A stretch of 44,960 bases of DNA from Nitrospirota bacterium (GTDB taxonomy: Bacteria > Nitrospirota > JACRHJ01): contig DAHWTK010000002.1 in the NCBI GenBank assembly GCA_027328825.1, positions 1 to 44,960 on the forward strand, written 5' to 3'. Below, piece after piece: positions 1 through 8,704 of this stretch (its first letter is position 1; each line of letters starts with the position of its first letter). The translations under genes and the position numbers were made by a program. Below the pieces are notes generated by a model. That model saw nothing but the letters and a program-made list of their open reading frames with translations, had not been told where the DNA came from and made no database searches.

Positions 1-1152
1 TGCCATAACCATGCCGGAAACATAGTTATTCGTCGTGGACATGTTCCCGAATGTCGCTTGAACACCCCCTTTAACCGGACCCGTAAGCGTGCCGCCGCTA
101 CGAGGCAATGCACCAGCCGCCATACTCCCGATGTTGCCGTAATAATTGTCGATGAAACCGTTTGAGCCGTTATTCGCCACAAACATTATTCCGCTTACGT
201 TTCCTAACGTCGCCTGGACGCCGCCTTTAACCGCTCCCGTCAGTGTTCCGCCTGTTACGGGAAACGCGCCAATAAACGCCGGCGTGTAATCGGACGCCTG
301 GGGTGCCACAGCCCCTGTGCGTCCGTTGAATGACGCAACTCCGGAAACGGACGCGGTTATCTCCTTCCGAAGACTCGACGTGGCGTTCTCGAAAATCACC
401 GCGTTAACAGGAACGTAACCGTTCCAGCTCATTGCCGTTATATTACCAAATGTTCCTTGGACACCGCCTTTTATCGCCCCCAACATCGTGCCGCCAGCGC
501 GAAGGAGCGCACCGTTATGCAGGCTCGACGTGGCGTTCTCGAATATCGTGGAGCTTATGGGCATATAACCATTCCATGCCAGTGCCGTTACATTACCGAA
601 CTTGCAATCACCGTTCACTTCCAGTTTGTGAGTCGGACTCACGCCAATGCCGACATTGCCGTCCGTAGGCGCGAGAATAATGCTGTCGTGATCTGTCTGA
701 TTGCCCTGAATATTCAAAAATCCGTTGACAACATCGCGCCAGAATGTAAATAGATAACCGGCAGTGGAACCGATAAGCAGGTTGTTCGCATTGTCGCTGA
801 TTAAATTAAGCGTGGTCGCCGTCATATTTCCGAACGTCGTACTAACGCCGCCTTTTATCGGGCCAAGCATTGTACCGCCTGCTACAGGGAGCGCCCCAAG
901 CTGGGCGGCCGTGTAGTCGTTCGCCATCGGAACCACCGCCCCTGTGCGTCCGTTGAATGACGCAACGCCGGAAACCGCCCCTACTATCTCGTGATGCAGG
1001 CTCGACGTGGAATTATTAAAAACATTATGATGCACATAGATGACGTTGGCTTCCTCTGGCGTAAGGCCGATCTCGCCCGCAGGGCATGGACGCGGCAATG
1101 TCGCCGCCGCTATCCCCGCAATTAGAACGATTACCGCAAAAAGTTTTTTCAT
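1..1152 (-). CDS. Tail fibre protein with signal peptide, 3' end cut by window edge
   Basis: Open frame of 384 codons starting at ATG 1152 behind GGAGGTATC and running off the left edge without a stop. The N-terminus (MKKLFAVIVLIAGIAAA, then AGEIGLT) is a Sec-type signal peptide, which is odd for a fibre. The body is repetitive: four copies of a unit like GGTLTGPVKGGVQATFGN, two copies of SVSGVASFNGRTGAV, and three copies of ENATSSL or NNSTSSL. The segment NVGIGVSPTHKLEVNG is the motif common in phage tail-fibre distal regions. The gene lies 9 bp after the tape-measure stop, so it belongs to the tail operon and is the likely receptor-binding or side-fibre gene. The fibre family is clear; the role of the signal peptide is unknown. 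Confidence 0.8.
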   Translation of the reverse strand, partial: MKKLFAVIVLIAGIAAATLPRPCPAGEIGLTPEEANVIYVHHNVFNNSTSSLHHEIVGAVSGVASFNGRTGAVVPMANDYTAAQLGALPVAGGTMLGPIKGGVSTTFGNMTATTLNLISDNANNLLIGSTAGYLFTFWRDVVNGFLNIQGNQTDHDSIILAPTDGNVGIGVSPTHKLEVNGDCKFGNVTALAWNGYMPISSTIFENATSSLHNGALLRAGGTMLGAIKGGVQGTFGNITAMSWNGYVPVNAVIFENATSSLRKEITASVSGVASFNGRTGAVAPQASDYTPAFIGAFPVTGGTLTGAVKGGVQATLGNVSGIMFVANNGSNGFIDNYYGNIGSMAAGALPRSGGTLTGPVKGGVQATFGNMSTTNNYVSGMVMA

Positions 1153-1161
1153 GATACCTCC

Positions 1162-3687
1162 TTATCGATACGCCGCCGAAAGTTCCGGAATAATATGTTC
1201 CCGGACGATCCTGCGCCAGTCCTGGCCGGTCTGCGCCGGAGTCCCCGCGGGCAGGTGAATGTGTATGCCTCCTCCGATGCTCATGGAACCCGCGCCCCGA
1301 CTGTTCTCTTCCGCCGTCATAACGCGCTCGCCACGGTGCAGGATAGCCCGATAGCCGTCGAAGGGGACGTAATCGAGGCCGGAAGCGTGGGAGCCGTCCG
1401 CGCCCCCCAAAAAACCTATCAGCTTGCCCGTCTGGTCGATGACGGTCGTGCTGATTTTGTCGAGCCTGCTGAGAATGGGATCGCCGAGCGCGGTCTTGAT
1501 GCCGGTAAGCAGATTAAAAACATAGGTGGACGTAAGCGATTCGCTGGTGTCTTTTAAATATCCCATCAGATCGCTTCCGGCGAGGAGCGAAGTCTTGACG
1601 CTGAACAAGGAATTCGCCGCCAGGTCGTTTGCGCTCAATGAGTTGTAAATTTTACCGAGATAGCCGCCCGCGCCTCCGCCGCCGCCCCCTAAATCCGGGT
1701 AGCCCCAGTCCGTCGCGCCCCAGCCGTCCGAGCCCCAGTTCGATGCGGGCGGGAGGAAGTTAAACATGCCGTCGAGTTCCTTCCCGAAAGTCGCGGAATC
1801 GAATTTGCCGCCCGCAAGACTGCCCTTTAAAACCGTTCGCTGAGTTGTCGCGGGCGCGGGACGATAATAGTTCTGCCACTCCGCGTTCACCCTTTGAAGC
1901 GTCGCCCCAGGGCCGCTTGTAAGTTTATGCAAGGCGCTGTTCTGCGACGCCGTGAGCACCGCCTCGCCCTGATGAAGCACCGCCTTGTAGCCGTCGAAGG
2001 GGACGTAAGACAGGCCGCCCGCATGGGAGCCGTCTGCTACCGTCGCGCCTGCGGGCATGGCGTCCATATCACGTGCGCCAAAGGCCATCCCAATTTTATT
2101 AAAGCCTTCCTGTACCCAGTCGTTGATACTTTTGCCGAATACGTGGAGACTGCCGATCCATTTTCCGATTTCCCATCCGGCGATAGCCGCCGCGACGATG
2201 GCACCCATCACTCCGGCGGCTTTTGAGAGGTTGCCGAGCATCCCCTCGAATTTTAAATTATTAATGGCGCCCAACGCCTTTCTGGCGGCCTTGGCTGCGC
2301 CGACTACACCACCTTTTCCGGTATCCATTAAAACTTTTATGACAAATTTTGTGCCGTCGAGAAGGTTGCTAAAACTGGCCTTGCCTAAACCTCCAAGAGC
2401 TTTAATCGCTTTTGTGGCCGCCTGAGCCGCGCCAAGAACACCGCCTTCTCCAACCCCGAATTCTTTTGCAATCTCTCCGATTGGGCCAAGTATCACTTTC
2501 ATGCCGCCGGCCAATACACCAATGCCGACAACAGACAAGATGCCATCGACCAACACGGGATGTTTCTCTATCTCACCTAAAACCGTGTTAAGCGCATGAA
2601 GCGGTCCGGATAAATCATCGTCGGCAAATTTAAACGCAATCGCATGGAGACCTTCCAGTTCGGCGGAAAACTTATGCGTCGCAGCAGCCGCATCTTTTGT
2701 AATCTGGTCGGTGCCTTTACCTTTATTAAGTAAATCGTCAAAAAATTTAAAATTCCCAGTTTTAGAAAACGGTATCTCAAAAGCGTTAACAGCGCGTATT
2801 GCCCGAATGTTAAACAATTTGGTTAATTTATCAAGGTTTCCCCCCGCTGCCGTGAGAATATCTTTCATCAAAACATCGATAGATCGGATAGCCGTCTTGC
2901 GCGAATTGGCCCATACTTTCACGCCGAGCGTTTTTTCTATCTTGTCGGCGTTTTTTATCAACTGGCGGCTGAGGTTTTCATAAGCCGTCGACGCTTCATC
3001 GGATGAGCCGGTAGCCGACCTAATAACAGTAAGCATGGCGCCCATAACGCGAGCGCCATCGGCGCCATGAAGGCCAATTTGAGCAGATGCCGCTGCCACT
3101 CTTTCGGCTTGCGAGGCAAATTGAGGCAGAACGAGGGCTCCTCCTTTGCCCTGCTCGTTCAAAGCGTTCAAGGCTTTAAGCATTTCGGGGCCGGCGGGGA
3201 TACCCATTTTTTTGTTTAGATCGGCAACTATGGCCCCCAAGTCCGACAAATTCGCGCCGCTTGCCCTCCCCGCGATTCCCATGTCGTGAACCGAATTAAT
3301 AGCAAGATTGACATCGCCGGTTTTTTCGATTATTTTGCTAACGCCCTCAAGAAGTTTTGACGGCATCATGTGCACATTGGGATCTGAGGCAGTATCCAAG
3401 ATGACTTTTTTAAGTTTTGCCATTTGTTCGGCGGACATATTGCCCGCCCGGCCTACGTCCGATAGTTTATCGTCAAAATTTGCGGCCTCTTTTGTTAATT
3501 CAGCAAAACCAGCCGCCCCTGCCAACGTAGCCCACTTGCCGCCCAAGGTGTCGAAGGACTGACCTATTTTGCTGAACATGGAGTGCGAGGTTTTTCCGAG
3601 ATGCTTTATCTGCCCCTCGAAGCTCTTGATCGTGGCCGCGCCGGTCTTGCCGTCCACCTTTATTTTCAGAACGATGTCCTGTGCCAT
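1162..3687 (-). CDS. Tail tape-measure protein
   Basis: An 841-aa protein that would set tail length and help pass DNA into the cell. The N-terminal 300 residues resemble the TP901-type tape-measure core (FEGQIKHLGKTSHSM, then a Gly/Ala-rich helical region). Hydrophobic segments follow at about residues 375-400 and 485-510. The C-terminal half has two copies of the family's C-terminal motif: GLSYVPFDGYKAVLHQGEAV near residue 560 and GLDYVPFDGYRAILHRGERV near residue 770. The two are separated by a Gly-rich spacer. It sits directly after the frameshifted chaperones, the canonical position, and a palindromic repeat occupies the short gap before it. The size predicts a siphovirus tail of ordinary length. 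Confidence 0.9.
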   Translation of the reverse strand: MAQDIVLKIKVDGKTGAATIKSFEGQIKHLGKTSHSMFSKIGQSFDTLGGKWATLAGAAGFAELTKEAANFDDKLSDVGRAGNMSAEQMAKLKKVILDTASDPNVHMMPSKLLEGVSKIIEKTGDVNLAINSVHDMGIAGRASGANLSDLGAIVADLNKKMGIPAGPEMLKALNALNEQGKGGALVLPQFASQAERVAAASAQIGLHGADGARVMGAMLTVIRSATGSSDEASTAYENLSRQLIKNADKIEKTLGVKVWANSRKTAIRSIDVLMKDILTAAGGNLDKLTKLFNIRAIRAVNAFEIPFSKTGNFKFFDDLLNKGKGTDQITKDAAAATHKFSAELEGLHAIAFKFADDDLSGPLHALNTVLGEIEKHPVLVDGILSVVGIGVLAGGMKVILGPIGEIAKEFGVGEGGVLGAAQAATKAIKALGGLGKASFSNLLDGTKFVIKVLMDTGKGGVVGAAKAARKALGAINNLKFEGMLGNLSKAAGVMGAIVAAAIAGWEIGKWIGSLHVFGKSINDWVQEGFNKIGMAFGARDMDAMPAGATVADGSHAGGLSYVPFDGYKAVLHQGEAVLTASQNSALHKLTSGPGATLQRVNAEWQNYYRPAPATTQRTVLKGSLAGGKFDSATFGKELDGMFNFLPPASNWGSDGWGATDWGYPDLGGGGGGAGGYLGKIYNSLSANDLAANSLFSVKTSLLAGSDLMGYLKDTSESLTSTYVFNLLTGIKTALGDPILSRLDKISTTVIDQTGKLIGFLGGADGSHASGLDYVPFDGYRAILHRGERVMTAEENSRGAGSMSIGGGIHIHLPAGTPAQTGQDWRRIVREHIIPELSAAYR

Positions 3688-3700
3688 AAACCCAAACCTC

Positions 3701-3736
3701 TAAAGTCGCTGGGTTCCCGCTTTCGCGGGAATGACG
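3701..3736. repeat. Family A palindromic repeat (copy A1)
   Basis: Unit of the form TAAAGTCGCTGG(G/A)TTCCCGC, a short loop, then GCGGGAATGACG. It sits in the gap between the GT chaperone and the tape measure. Near-identical copies occur at 4486, 14027, 16886 and 17056-17123. The hairpin ATTCCCGC...GCGGGAAT is a dispersed-repeat type found in many bacterial chromosomes. Confidence 0.8.
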
Positions 3737-3737
3737 A

Positions 3738-4474
3738 TTATTTTTTATGCGCTCGCTCTGCCGCGTCCTTCATGGCCTTCTCATATATGATGTCCACCGC
3801 TTTCATCGCCAGCCGGAAAGTGTCCTCGCCGCAATCCTCGAAGAACCTGTCCATCACCCACGGGCCCAGACCGACTTCCTTCACGCTCAAAAGAGTTTCG
3901 GCCACGTCCCACGCCGCGAGAGCCGCCGGGAGCGGCCTCGGGTTCTTGCAGTTATCGCAGTCCGGCTCGTCTCCTATTTCCCGGTGGAGCGCCCGGCACT
4001 CGTATTTCCCCGGAAAGAGGCAGTCCACCCGGCCCGGGTTGTTTACCATCCACCGGGCGAACTCTACGAGTTTTTTTCCGTATACTCGCCGCCTTCCGGC
4101 ATCCCGGCGTCTGCTTTGGCCGGGAATATTTGCTCCTCGATGAAATCGAAGAATGGATACGAGTCGTCGCCGTCCTGAAAGTCGAGGAGCGCGAGCTTGT
4201 TCTCCTGGGTGCAGGGAAGCTCGACAGGCCCGGCGCCGTCTCCGCTGTCGGCCTTGATGCCCTTCCAGTCGAGGATCATTGCTGCATAGCTCTCGGCGTA
4301 GTAACGGTTCATGTCGGGCTTCTTGTCTTTGCCGTTACCTGCGGCGGTAAGCAACAGCGCCGCCCTTGCGCGCCGCCGGGTGAGCGGCTGGAGAAGGACC
4401 TGCGCCTCCTGGCCGTTGTATGTCCAGGTTGCCCAAAACGCCTCGCTTTTCTTTTTGTCGAGTTTTAAGTCCAT
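3738..4474 (-). CDS. Tail assembly chaperone, -1 frameshift product (gpGT-like)
   Basis: Joining 4474-4070 to the -1 frame from 4070 to 3738 gives a product of about 245 aa. The downstream part reads L-V-E-F-A-R-W-M-V-N-N-P-G-R and is Cys-containing (CLFPGKYEC, CDNCKNP), with a helical C-terminus (MAVDIIYEKAMKDAAERAHKK region). The frame downstream of the shift is open right back across the heptamer. The only ATG that could start it alone (4049) has no ribosome-binding site. This is the conserved siphovirus G/GT arrangement, where the T part recruits the tail tube protein to the tape measure. Confidence 0.8.
4064..4474 (-). CDS. Tail assembly chaperone, short form (gpG-like)
   Basis: A 136-aa protein (start MDLKLDKKKSEAFWATWTYN) between the tail-tube gene and the tape measure. 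That is the position of lambda gpG, which coats the tape measure during tail assembly. Its last codons form the slippery heptamer A AAA AAC just before the TAG stop, so a share of ribosomes should shift -1 and make the longer form at 3738-4474. A palindromic repeat fills the gap upstream. Recognition rests on position, size and frameshift signal more than on sequence similarity. Confidence 0.8.
   Translation of the reverse strand: MDLKLDKKKSEAFWATWTYNGQEAQVLLQPLTRRRARAALLLTAAGNGKDKKPDMNRYYAESYAAMILDWKGIKADSGDGAGPVELPCTQENKLALLDFQDGDDSYPFFDFIEEQIFPAKADAGMPEGGEYTEKNS
4070..4076 (-). promoter_or_regulatory. Programmed -1 ribosomal frameshift site A AAA AAC
   Basis: On the minus strand the codons are GAA AAA AAC TCG TAG. 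The heptamer A-AAA-AAC is in the zero frame, three bases before the stop of the short chaperone. Slipping back one base continues as CTC GTA GAG TTC into the 110-residue T extension. This is among the most efficient bacterial slippery sequences. Confidence 0.85.
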
Positions 4475-4485
4475 GAAAAACCCCC

Positions 4486-4521
4486 TAAAGTCGCTGGATT
4501 CCCGCCTTCGCGGGAATGACG
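4486..4521. repeat. Family A palindromic repeat (copy A2)
   Basis: TAAAGTCGCTGGATTCCCGC, then CTTCGCGGGAATGACG. It differs from copy A1 at about two positions. It fills nearly the whole gap between the tail-tube stop and the chaperone start. Confidence 0.8.
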
Positions 4522-4522
4522 T

Positions 4523-5959
4523 TTACAAAAACCAGATTGCCAGGTCGTCGTTACCGGCGTTGTAATACGGGTCCGCGTCGATTGTCAGGACGCGCTCGCC
4601 GGATTTGTCCGTTATCTTCGGGATCTTGAACGTCGTCTGCGGAAGGACCAGAGCGCAGACGTAGCCCGCCTTCGGGTTGCCGTTCGCGTCCATGGCGTAG
4701 CTCGGGAGCATCACCGCTTCCGACGTTATCGTCAGAGCGTCCCCGAAGAGGAACAGATCGCTCTGCCGGAAAAAGACTTCAAGCTTCGGCTTCAGGTCCC
4801 TTTCGCCGGGCGTGGCGTAGGACAGGACGTAGTCCTGCGCTATTGCCTCGTCCTCGTGGAACACGACCTTATTGTCCATGTCCACCTGGCCGGAAAGGAC
4901 GTTCATGGCCGCCCCGTTCAGGACCATCGTCCCGCGATGGCCCATGACTACCGTCCCGGACTCTACGCCCGCCGGTATCCAGGGATATACGTCTATTCCG
5001 TTCGCCGCCGTCCAGGCCTGCGCGCCCGTGCCCCTCGTCACCGTAAGGTCCGTCAGGTACGGGTTCGTGGGGCCGGCCCCGGCGTTCAGGGCCTTCCCGG
5101 TGACGATAAGCTTCGTCTCCGTGCTCGTCCCGTCGGAGAGGTTGAAACGCGCGCCGACGTCGAATTTCCGGCCGTCCTGCACCGTTACGACCGTCGCCGC
5201 GCCTGACGCGACGTCCGCATAAAGCGTGTCCGTGCCGCACCTGATGACGCGCTGGAAACCGGAACCCATGGTGAGCTCTACGTCCTCTCCGGGCTTTTTT
5301 ACGACCGAGATTTTGTCCCACACCGTGCCGAGATAAACGAAGACCTCGTCGTAAAAATCCTGCCAGACCGAGTAAGACGGAAGCTCGTCGGCGAGTGTAT
5401 AACCCACGGCGGCGTAAATGTTCGCCGTGGCGACGGGCGCGGCGGAAAATGCGGGGGCGACCGTGACGACGTTCGTTACCGCGTCTATCGCCGTTATGAG
5501 AGCAAGCTCCTGGTGCGCCGGGTTTCCGATATCCACGAGCACCGGTTGCCCGACAGAGAAGTTCGCGGGAGTACCGGGAAGGAAAGTCGTCGTCGTCGGG
5601 GCGGGAGCGGCCTGGACGGTATCCGCGGCGCGCGCGATCTTGTTCCCCATGCCGCCGTTCAGAAGCCTATCCTGAGGCGGAGCAGTCCCGGCGGTCCCGG
5701 AGACATACATGTGCGTCTTGAGGCTCCCGGTGCCGTGCTTGAGCATCCCAAGGAGCATCTTGCGTTTGCTCCGGGTCGCATGCGCGGCCTTGTCCTTCTT
5801 CAGGTCCGGCTCCTGGTCCCAGTTAGACGGGTCTATCGGGATAACGAGGTCTGTATTCGCCGGCTCGGCAATAGCGCCGTAACTCGTCTCCGGCACGACA
5901 AAGAAACGCTCCTTTCTGGACAGAGCGATATTGCTTGCGTTATATCTTTTCAGCGTCAT
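4523..5959 (-). CDS. Major tail tube protein
   Basis: A 478-aa beta-rich protein, the likely building block of the tail tube. It starts MTLKRYNASNIALSRKERFF after a GGAGAAGATCG ribosome site and overlaps the preceding gene by 20 bp. It is longer than simple tube proteins: residues 140-180 and 260-320 look like inserted Ig-like or SH3-like decorations with Val/Thr/Ala-rich strands. It immediately precedes the G/GT chaperones, the standard siphovirus order. No sheath gene is present, which supports a non-contractile tail. The assignment rests on position and fold-like composition. Confidence 0.65.
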   Translation of the reverse strand: MTLKRYNASNIALSRKERFFVVPETSYGAIAEPANTDLVIPIDPSNWDQEPDLKKDKAAHATRSKRKMLLGMLKHGTGSLKTHMYVSGTAGTAPPQDRLLNGGMGNKIARAADTVQAAPAPTTTTFLPGTPANFSVGQPVLVDIGNPAHQELALITAIDAVTNVVTVAPAFSAAPVATANIYAAVGYTLADELPSYSVWQDFYDEVFVYLGTVWDKISVVKKPGEDVELTMGSGFQRVIRCGTDTLYADVASGAATVVTVQDGRKFDVGARFNLSDGTSTETKLIVTGKALNAGAGPTNPYLTDLTVTRGTGAQAWTAANGIDVYPWIPAGVESGTVVMGHRGTMVLNGAAMNVLSGQVDMDNKVVFHEDEAIAQDYVLSYATPGERDLKPKLEVFFRQSDLFLFGDALTITSEAVMLPSYAMDANGNPKAGYVCALVLPQTTFKIPKITDKSGERVLTIDADPYYNAGNDDLAIWFL

Positions 5960-6188
5960 CGATCTTCTCCTCTTCCGCCTGCGGCTGTGGCGCGGGCTCC
6001 GTTACGTGTTCCTTTCCCATCCCGTCGCCCTCCGGGAGAGGGGCTGGTATTCGGGTTACCGTCCAGTCTTTTTCGCCGTCGAACGACCTGGCGATTTCCT
6101 CGCTTACCAAAAACCGCGTCCCCTTGACGAATACCCCGACGCCGTCTATCCTGACCTCGCCGGGTCCCTCGTATTTCAGTATCGGCAT
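5940..6188 (-). CDS. Small tail-region protein of unknown function
   Basis: An 82-aa protein, start MPILKYEGPGEVRIDGVGV. The N-terminal half looks like a small beta domain. The C-terminal half is Pro/Glu-rich and includes PAPLPEGDGMGKE, which is a translated family B palindromic repeat (6019-6050). It lies between the tail terminator and the tail tube, so a minor tail-assembly role is plausible. I do not recognise a family. Confidence 0.6.
   Translation of the reverse strand: MPILKYEGPGEVRIDGVGVFVKGTRFLVSEEIARSFDGEKDWTVTRIPAPLPEGDGMGKEHVTEPAPQPQAEEEKIDDAEKI
6019..6050. repeat. Family B palindromic repeat inside a coding region
   Basis: CCCGTCGCCCTCCGGGAGAG followed by GGGCTGG. It is translated in frame as part of a Pro/Gly/Glu-rich tail in the 82-aa protein. 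The same repeat type recurs at 19749, 21680, 21864, 24747, 25535, 32190 and 36219. Confidence 0.7.
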
Positions 6189-6192
6189 GTCC

Positions 6193-6681
6193 TCACCTCG
6201 AAAGAAGGTTTGTTTCCCAAAGTATCTCGATGCCCTTTACAACCGCGAACCTCGGATAATTGCTGCCCTCGTCGTACCCGGAGCCGAGCGGCTTTATCTG
6301 CTTGACGAGGCCGCCAAGGTTATCCGCCCGCTGGACGGCCTGGTCCACCAGCTCCTCAAGCGTCGTGACGTCGATAAAGCCGGGCTGGATATTCGGGAGT
6401 TCGCCTGAGTTCTCGCCATTGTTGAAAATCAGGATGTAGAGCAGGACCTTGTCGCTCATCTCGCCCATCATGCCGCCGATGAGCTTCGGCTCCTGCTCGA
6501 CACGGGTCATGAGGACCATCGGGCACATCTCCGCAGGTATCTCCTTCACTTCCCGGACGCCGTAGCGTATCGTGAGCGCTTTTCCGTACTGAGCCTGGCA
6601 GAATGCGGAGACGTCGGCGTCGGCGGTTATCGCGGCGGAAAGCGCGTCGAGGATGGATATGAAGGACTTATTCAAGGCCAT
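6193..6681 (-). CDS. Probable tail terminator protein
   Basis: A 162-aa protein, start MALNKSFISILDALSAAITA. Size, alpha/beta composition and position (after the gp10-like protein, before the tail tube) match tail terminator or completion proteins of the gpU type, which cap the growing tube and join it to the head. It overlaps the upstream gene by 14 bp, implying translational coupling. Sequence recognition is weak; the call rests mainly on synteny. Confidence 0.55.
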   Translation of the reverse strand: MALNKSFISILDALSAAITADADVSAFCQAQYGKALTIRYGVREVKEIPAEMCPMVLMTRVEQEPKLIGGMMGEMSDKVLLYILIFNNGENSGELPNIQPGFIDVTTLEELVDQAVQRADNLGGLVKQIKPLGSGYDEGSNYPRFAVVKGIEILWETNLLSR

Positions 6682-7120
6682 ATTTGTCCACCGTCTTTTT
6701 CAGTTCCTCGTCCGCGAAGCGAGGAGCGAGGCCGAGAAATTCCTTTGCGGGCGCCGACAGAAACGGGCGCCGCATCCCGATGACGCCGCCCAGTGCGCCG
6801 CGATGGACCCGGCCTTTCTCAATTGCGCCCGCGTATGCCGCCGAGTTCCCGACGTAAGCGACGCCCGGCTCAATGCGGAGTTTCATAAAAAGAGACCGCC
6901 GCAGGTGACCGGTTCGCACCGGGACGGGCCAGCCGCCGATTCCGGGATTGCGCCGATCCTTCGGCGCGATCCGCGGCCCCGACAGGTTGTCGAACGCCTT
7001 TTTGAAGACGTTCGTCGCGATCCTGCCGGCGATGTTGCTCGCCGTCTCGTCGGCGAGCGCCCTCTTCACTCCGGTGAGGGCGTTTAGCGCTTCCTGCGCA
7101 TGGAATTCGAAGCCGCTCAT
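6668..7120 (-). CDS. HK97 gp10-like head-tail joining protein
   Basis: A 150-aa protein with the hallmarks of the HK97 gp10 family: a helical N-terminus (SNIAGRIATNVFKKAFDNL), then PVRTGHLRRSL, VAYVGNSAAYAGAIEKG and a C-terminal RRPFLSAPAKEF. These proteins sit in the neck and help attach tails. Its start overlaps the stop of the connector gene upstream by one base. Good family match. Confidence 0.75.
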   Translation of the reverse strand: MSGFEFHAQEALNALTGVKRALADETASNIAGRIATNVFKKAFDNLSGPRIAPKDRRNPGIGGWPVPVRTGHLRRSLFMKLRIEPGVAYVGNSAAYAGAIEKGRVHRGALGGVIGMRRPFLSAPAKEFLGLAPRFADEELKKTVDKYGLE

Positions 7121-7896
7121 TACATATCCCCCGGGTCTGGCCCCGGAAGTGGAGGAGCTCCCGGGCCATAAGGCAAATCCTCAGGTAGAAACGACTGGCG
7201 CGGGAAATGACTCGACCGTGCTGTGATAGACGCAAAGGTCGATGGTCTCCCTGCGATACCCTCTATCCATTCGCAGGCCTTGTCGTACTCCGCGAGCGCG
7301 TCCTTTGCCGCCTGCTCCTCGGATAGTCCCACGCGGACATGCGCCTCCGCCGTCCCCTGGAACTCGCGGAGGAGCCTGGCCTTCCGCATCTGCCAGAGCT
7401 GAGCAACGGAAAGCTCGACAATGGCCTTGTTCGCCGCCGCGATCTGAAGCTCGTCGGTCGCGTTGATGATGATGTCATCGCCGTAACGCGCCCGGAGCTC
7501 GAGCAATTTATTGGCGACGATATTCGCGACCTTCGTCTGGAATCCGGCATTATCAGCCGGAGACAGCCCAAACATCGCGGGCGAGAAACCTCGGTCGATG
7601 ACATCCTGGATAAGGTCGGACTGCCCGACGGGCGCGGCTACGGTGGCGGCGTTCACACCGTAAACGAAGTTCCACTGCTGTTGCCCGACGGTAATCAGCA
7701 GAGAATATGCCCCACCCGTAGAAGGCGTGAAGCTCAGGGAATAAACACCCGGTTGACCGGCGACCGGCGTAACCGTCACGACGATAGCGGAGGCGTCGCC
7801 GTCGACGAGGACAAGATTTTTCGTAAAATCCACATCCGTAAGCCCGTCGGGCGCGCCGTAGAAAATGTCGGTTATCGTTTGTCCGGCAATATTCAT
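7120..7896 (-). CDS. Putative head-tail connector with N-terminal beta domain
   Basis: A 258-aa protein. Residues 1-90 form a beta-rich, Ig-like region (VDGDASAIVVTVTPVAGQPG). Residues 110-230 are strongly helical (QTKVANIVANKLLELRARYG and LSEEQAAKDALAEYDKACEW), as in gp6/DUF1320-type head-tail connectors. The C-terminus is Pro-rich. Unlike the gene just before it, it has no signal peptide. It starts 8 bp after the exported-protein cassette and leads into gp10, so it marks the return to the morphogenesis genes. Confidence 0.55.
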   Translation of the reverse strand: MNIAGQTITDIFYGAPDGLTDVDFTKNLVLVDGDASAIVVTVTPVAGQPGVYSLSFTPSTGGAYSLLITVGQQQWNFVYGVNAATVAAPVGQSDLIQDVIDRGFSPAMFGLSPADNAGFQTKVANIVANKLLELRARYGDDIIINATDELQIAAANKAIVELSVAQLWQMRKARLLREFQGTAEAHVRVGLSEEQAAKDALAEYDKACEWIEGIAGRPSTFASITARSSHFPRQSFLPEDLPYGPGAPPLPGPDPGDM

Positions 7897-7903
7897 GGGT
7901 TCC

Positions 7904-8704
7904 TCAATTCAAGACGCTCGCGTCTATCCACAGATTAAACCTGAGCACGGTGTTTATCATGGTGCCGTTTCTGATTTCGACCTCTGCCAGATATTTGCCA
8001 ACACGCAAAGAGGTATCGCTCGTCGATAAATTAATCAGGCCGGCACCCGTAGAGGCGTCGGTAACCTGCGCGGTAATGTCGCGGGCAGGGATTGCATACT
8101 GTGAGCTGATATAATTGGATTTCGCCCCGAACCAGACGGTATAACCCGTGATGTCCTTATTTACCGAATACGGTATCGATGCAGAGTCCCCATACGTCAC
8201 GTGGACGTCGTTGCCCTGGGCGACCGTCTCATAGGAAGCCGCGCCCTGGAACGGCAGGATCGTAATCGCTCCTGCGCCCCACTGGCCCGCGCCGTGGACG
8301 CTCGAAAGGTAGCTATTTATCGAGGTGGAGTTGACGTAGACCTGCGGTTCGGCTTCCACGTCTATCGATTCCGTCTCGCTGTCCGCATACATCCCCGTCG
8401 TGTTCTCGTAGGCGGTATAATGCGCGGAACCCGCCGGGCACGTGAACGACCCGCCGTAGACGCCCGACTGGCCGTCCGCCGGGACCATCGTAGTCGCCGA
8501 GCGGAAGACGGTGCCGTCCTGCCGGATAATCGTGAGCTTCGGCTTTAGGCCAGTAACACCCGCGCCCGCCGATGTAATCTGCAACCGGAGCGGTACTACG
8601 TCCCCCGGCGCGGCGACAATCGCCCAGGCTGTCCCGGCTATCAGCAGAGCGAGCGCGGCAAAAACGCCTGTCATTCTGAGCGTAGTGAAAAATCCGCTTT
8701 TCAT
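7904..8704 (-). CDS. Exported beta-rich protein, last gene of the cytochrome cassette
   Basis: A 266-aa protein starting MKSGFFTTLRMTGVFAALAL, with a clear signal peptide (cleavage near GTAWA). The mature part is beta-rich and repetitive, with Ig-like strands (GDVVPLRLQITSAGAGV, GQSGVYGGSFTCPAGSAHY). An N-terminal region resembles that of the following connector protein. The ATG overlaps the stop of the 54-aa Cys-rich gene. The n-region of the signal peptide (FFTTLRMT) is encoded by a family C palindromic repeat. No known family is recognised; an exported or surface role is inferred. Confidence 0.75.
   Translation of the reverse strand: MKSGFFTTLRMTGVFAALALLIAGTAWAIVAAPGDVVPLRLQITSAGAGVTGLKPKLTIIRQDGTVFRSATTMVPADGQSGVYGGSFTCPAGSAHYTAYENTTGMYADSETESIDVEAEPQVYVNSTSINSYLSSVHGAGQWGAGAITILPFQGAASYETVAQGNDVHVTYGDSASIPYSVNKDITGYTVWFGAKSNYISSQYAIPARDITAQVTDASTGAGLINLSTSDTSLRVGKYLAEVEIRNGTMINTVLRFNLWIDASVLN
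8671..8701. repeat. Family C palindromic repeat (copy C1) within a signal-peptide coding region
   Basis: TCATTCTGAGCGTAGTGAAA then AATCCGCTTTT. On the minus strand it encodes FFTTLRMT in the n-region of an exported protein. Copies occur at 9571 (same use) and 35810 (intergenic). This is the repeat type often seen translated as HSERSEE in bacterial genomes. Confidence 0.8.

Noticed and set aside
3738..4049. Separate 103-aa gene
   Set aside because: No ribosome site at its ATG, and the frame is open upstream to the slippery heptamer; it is the frameshift extension of the chaperone.
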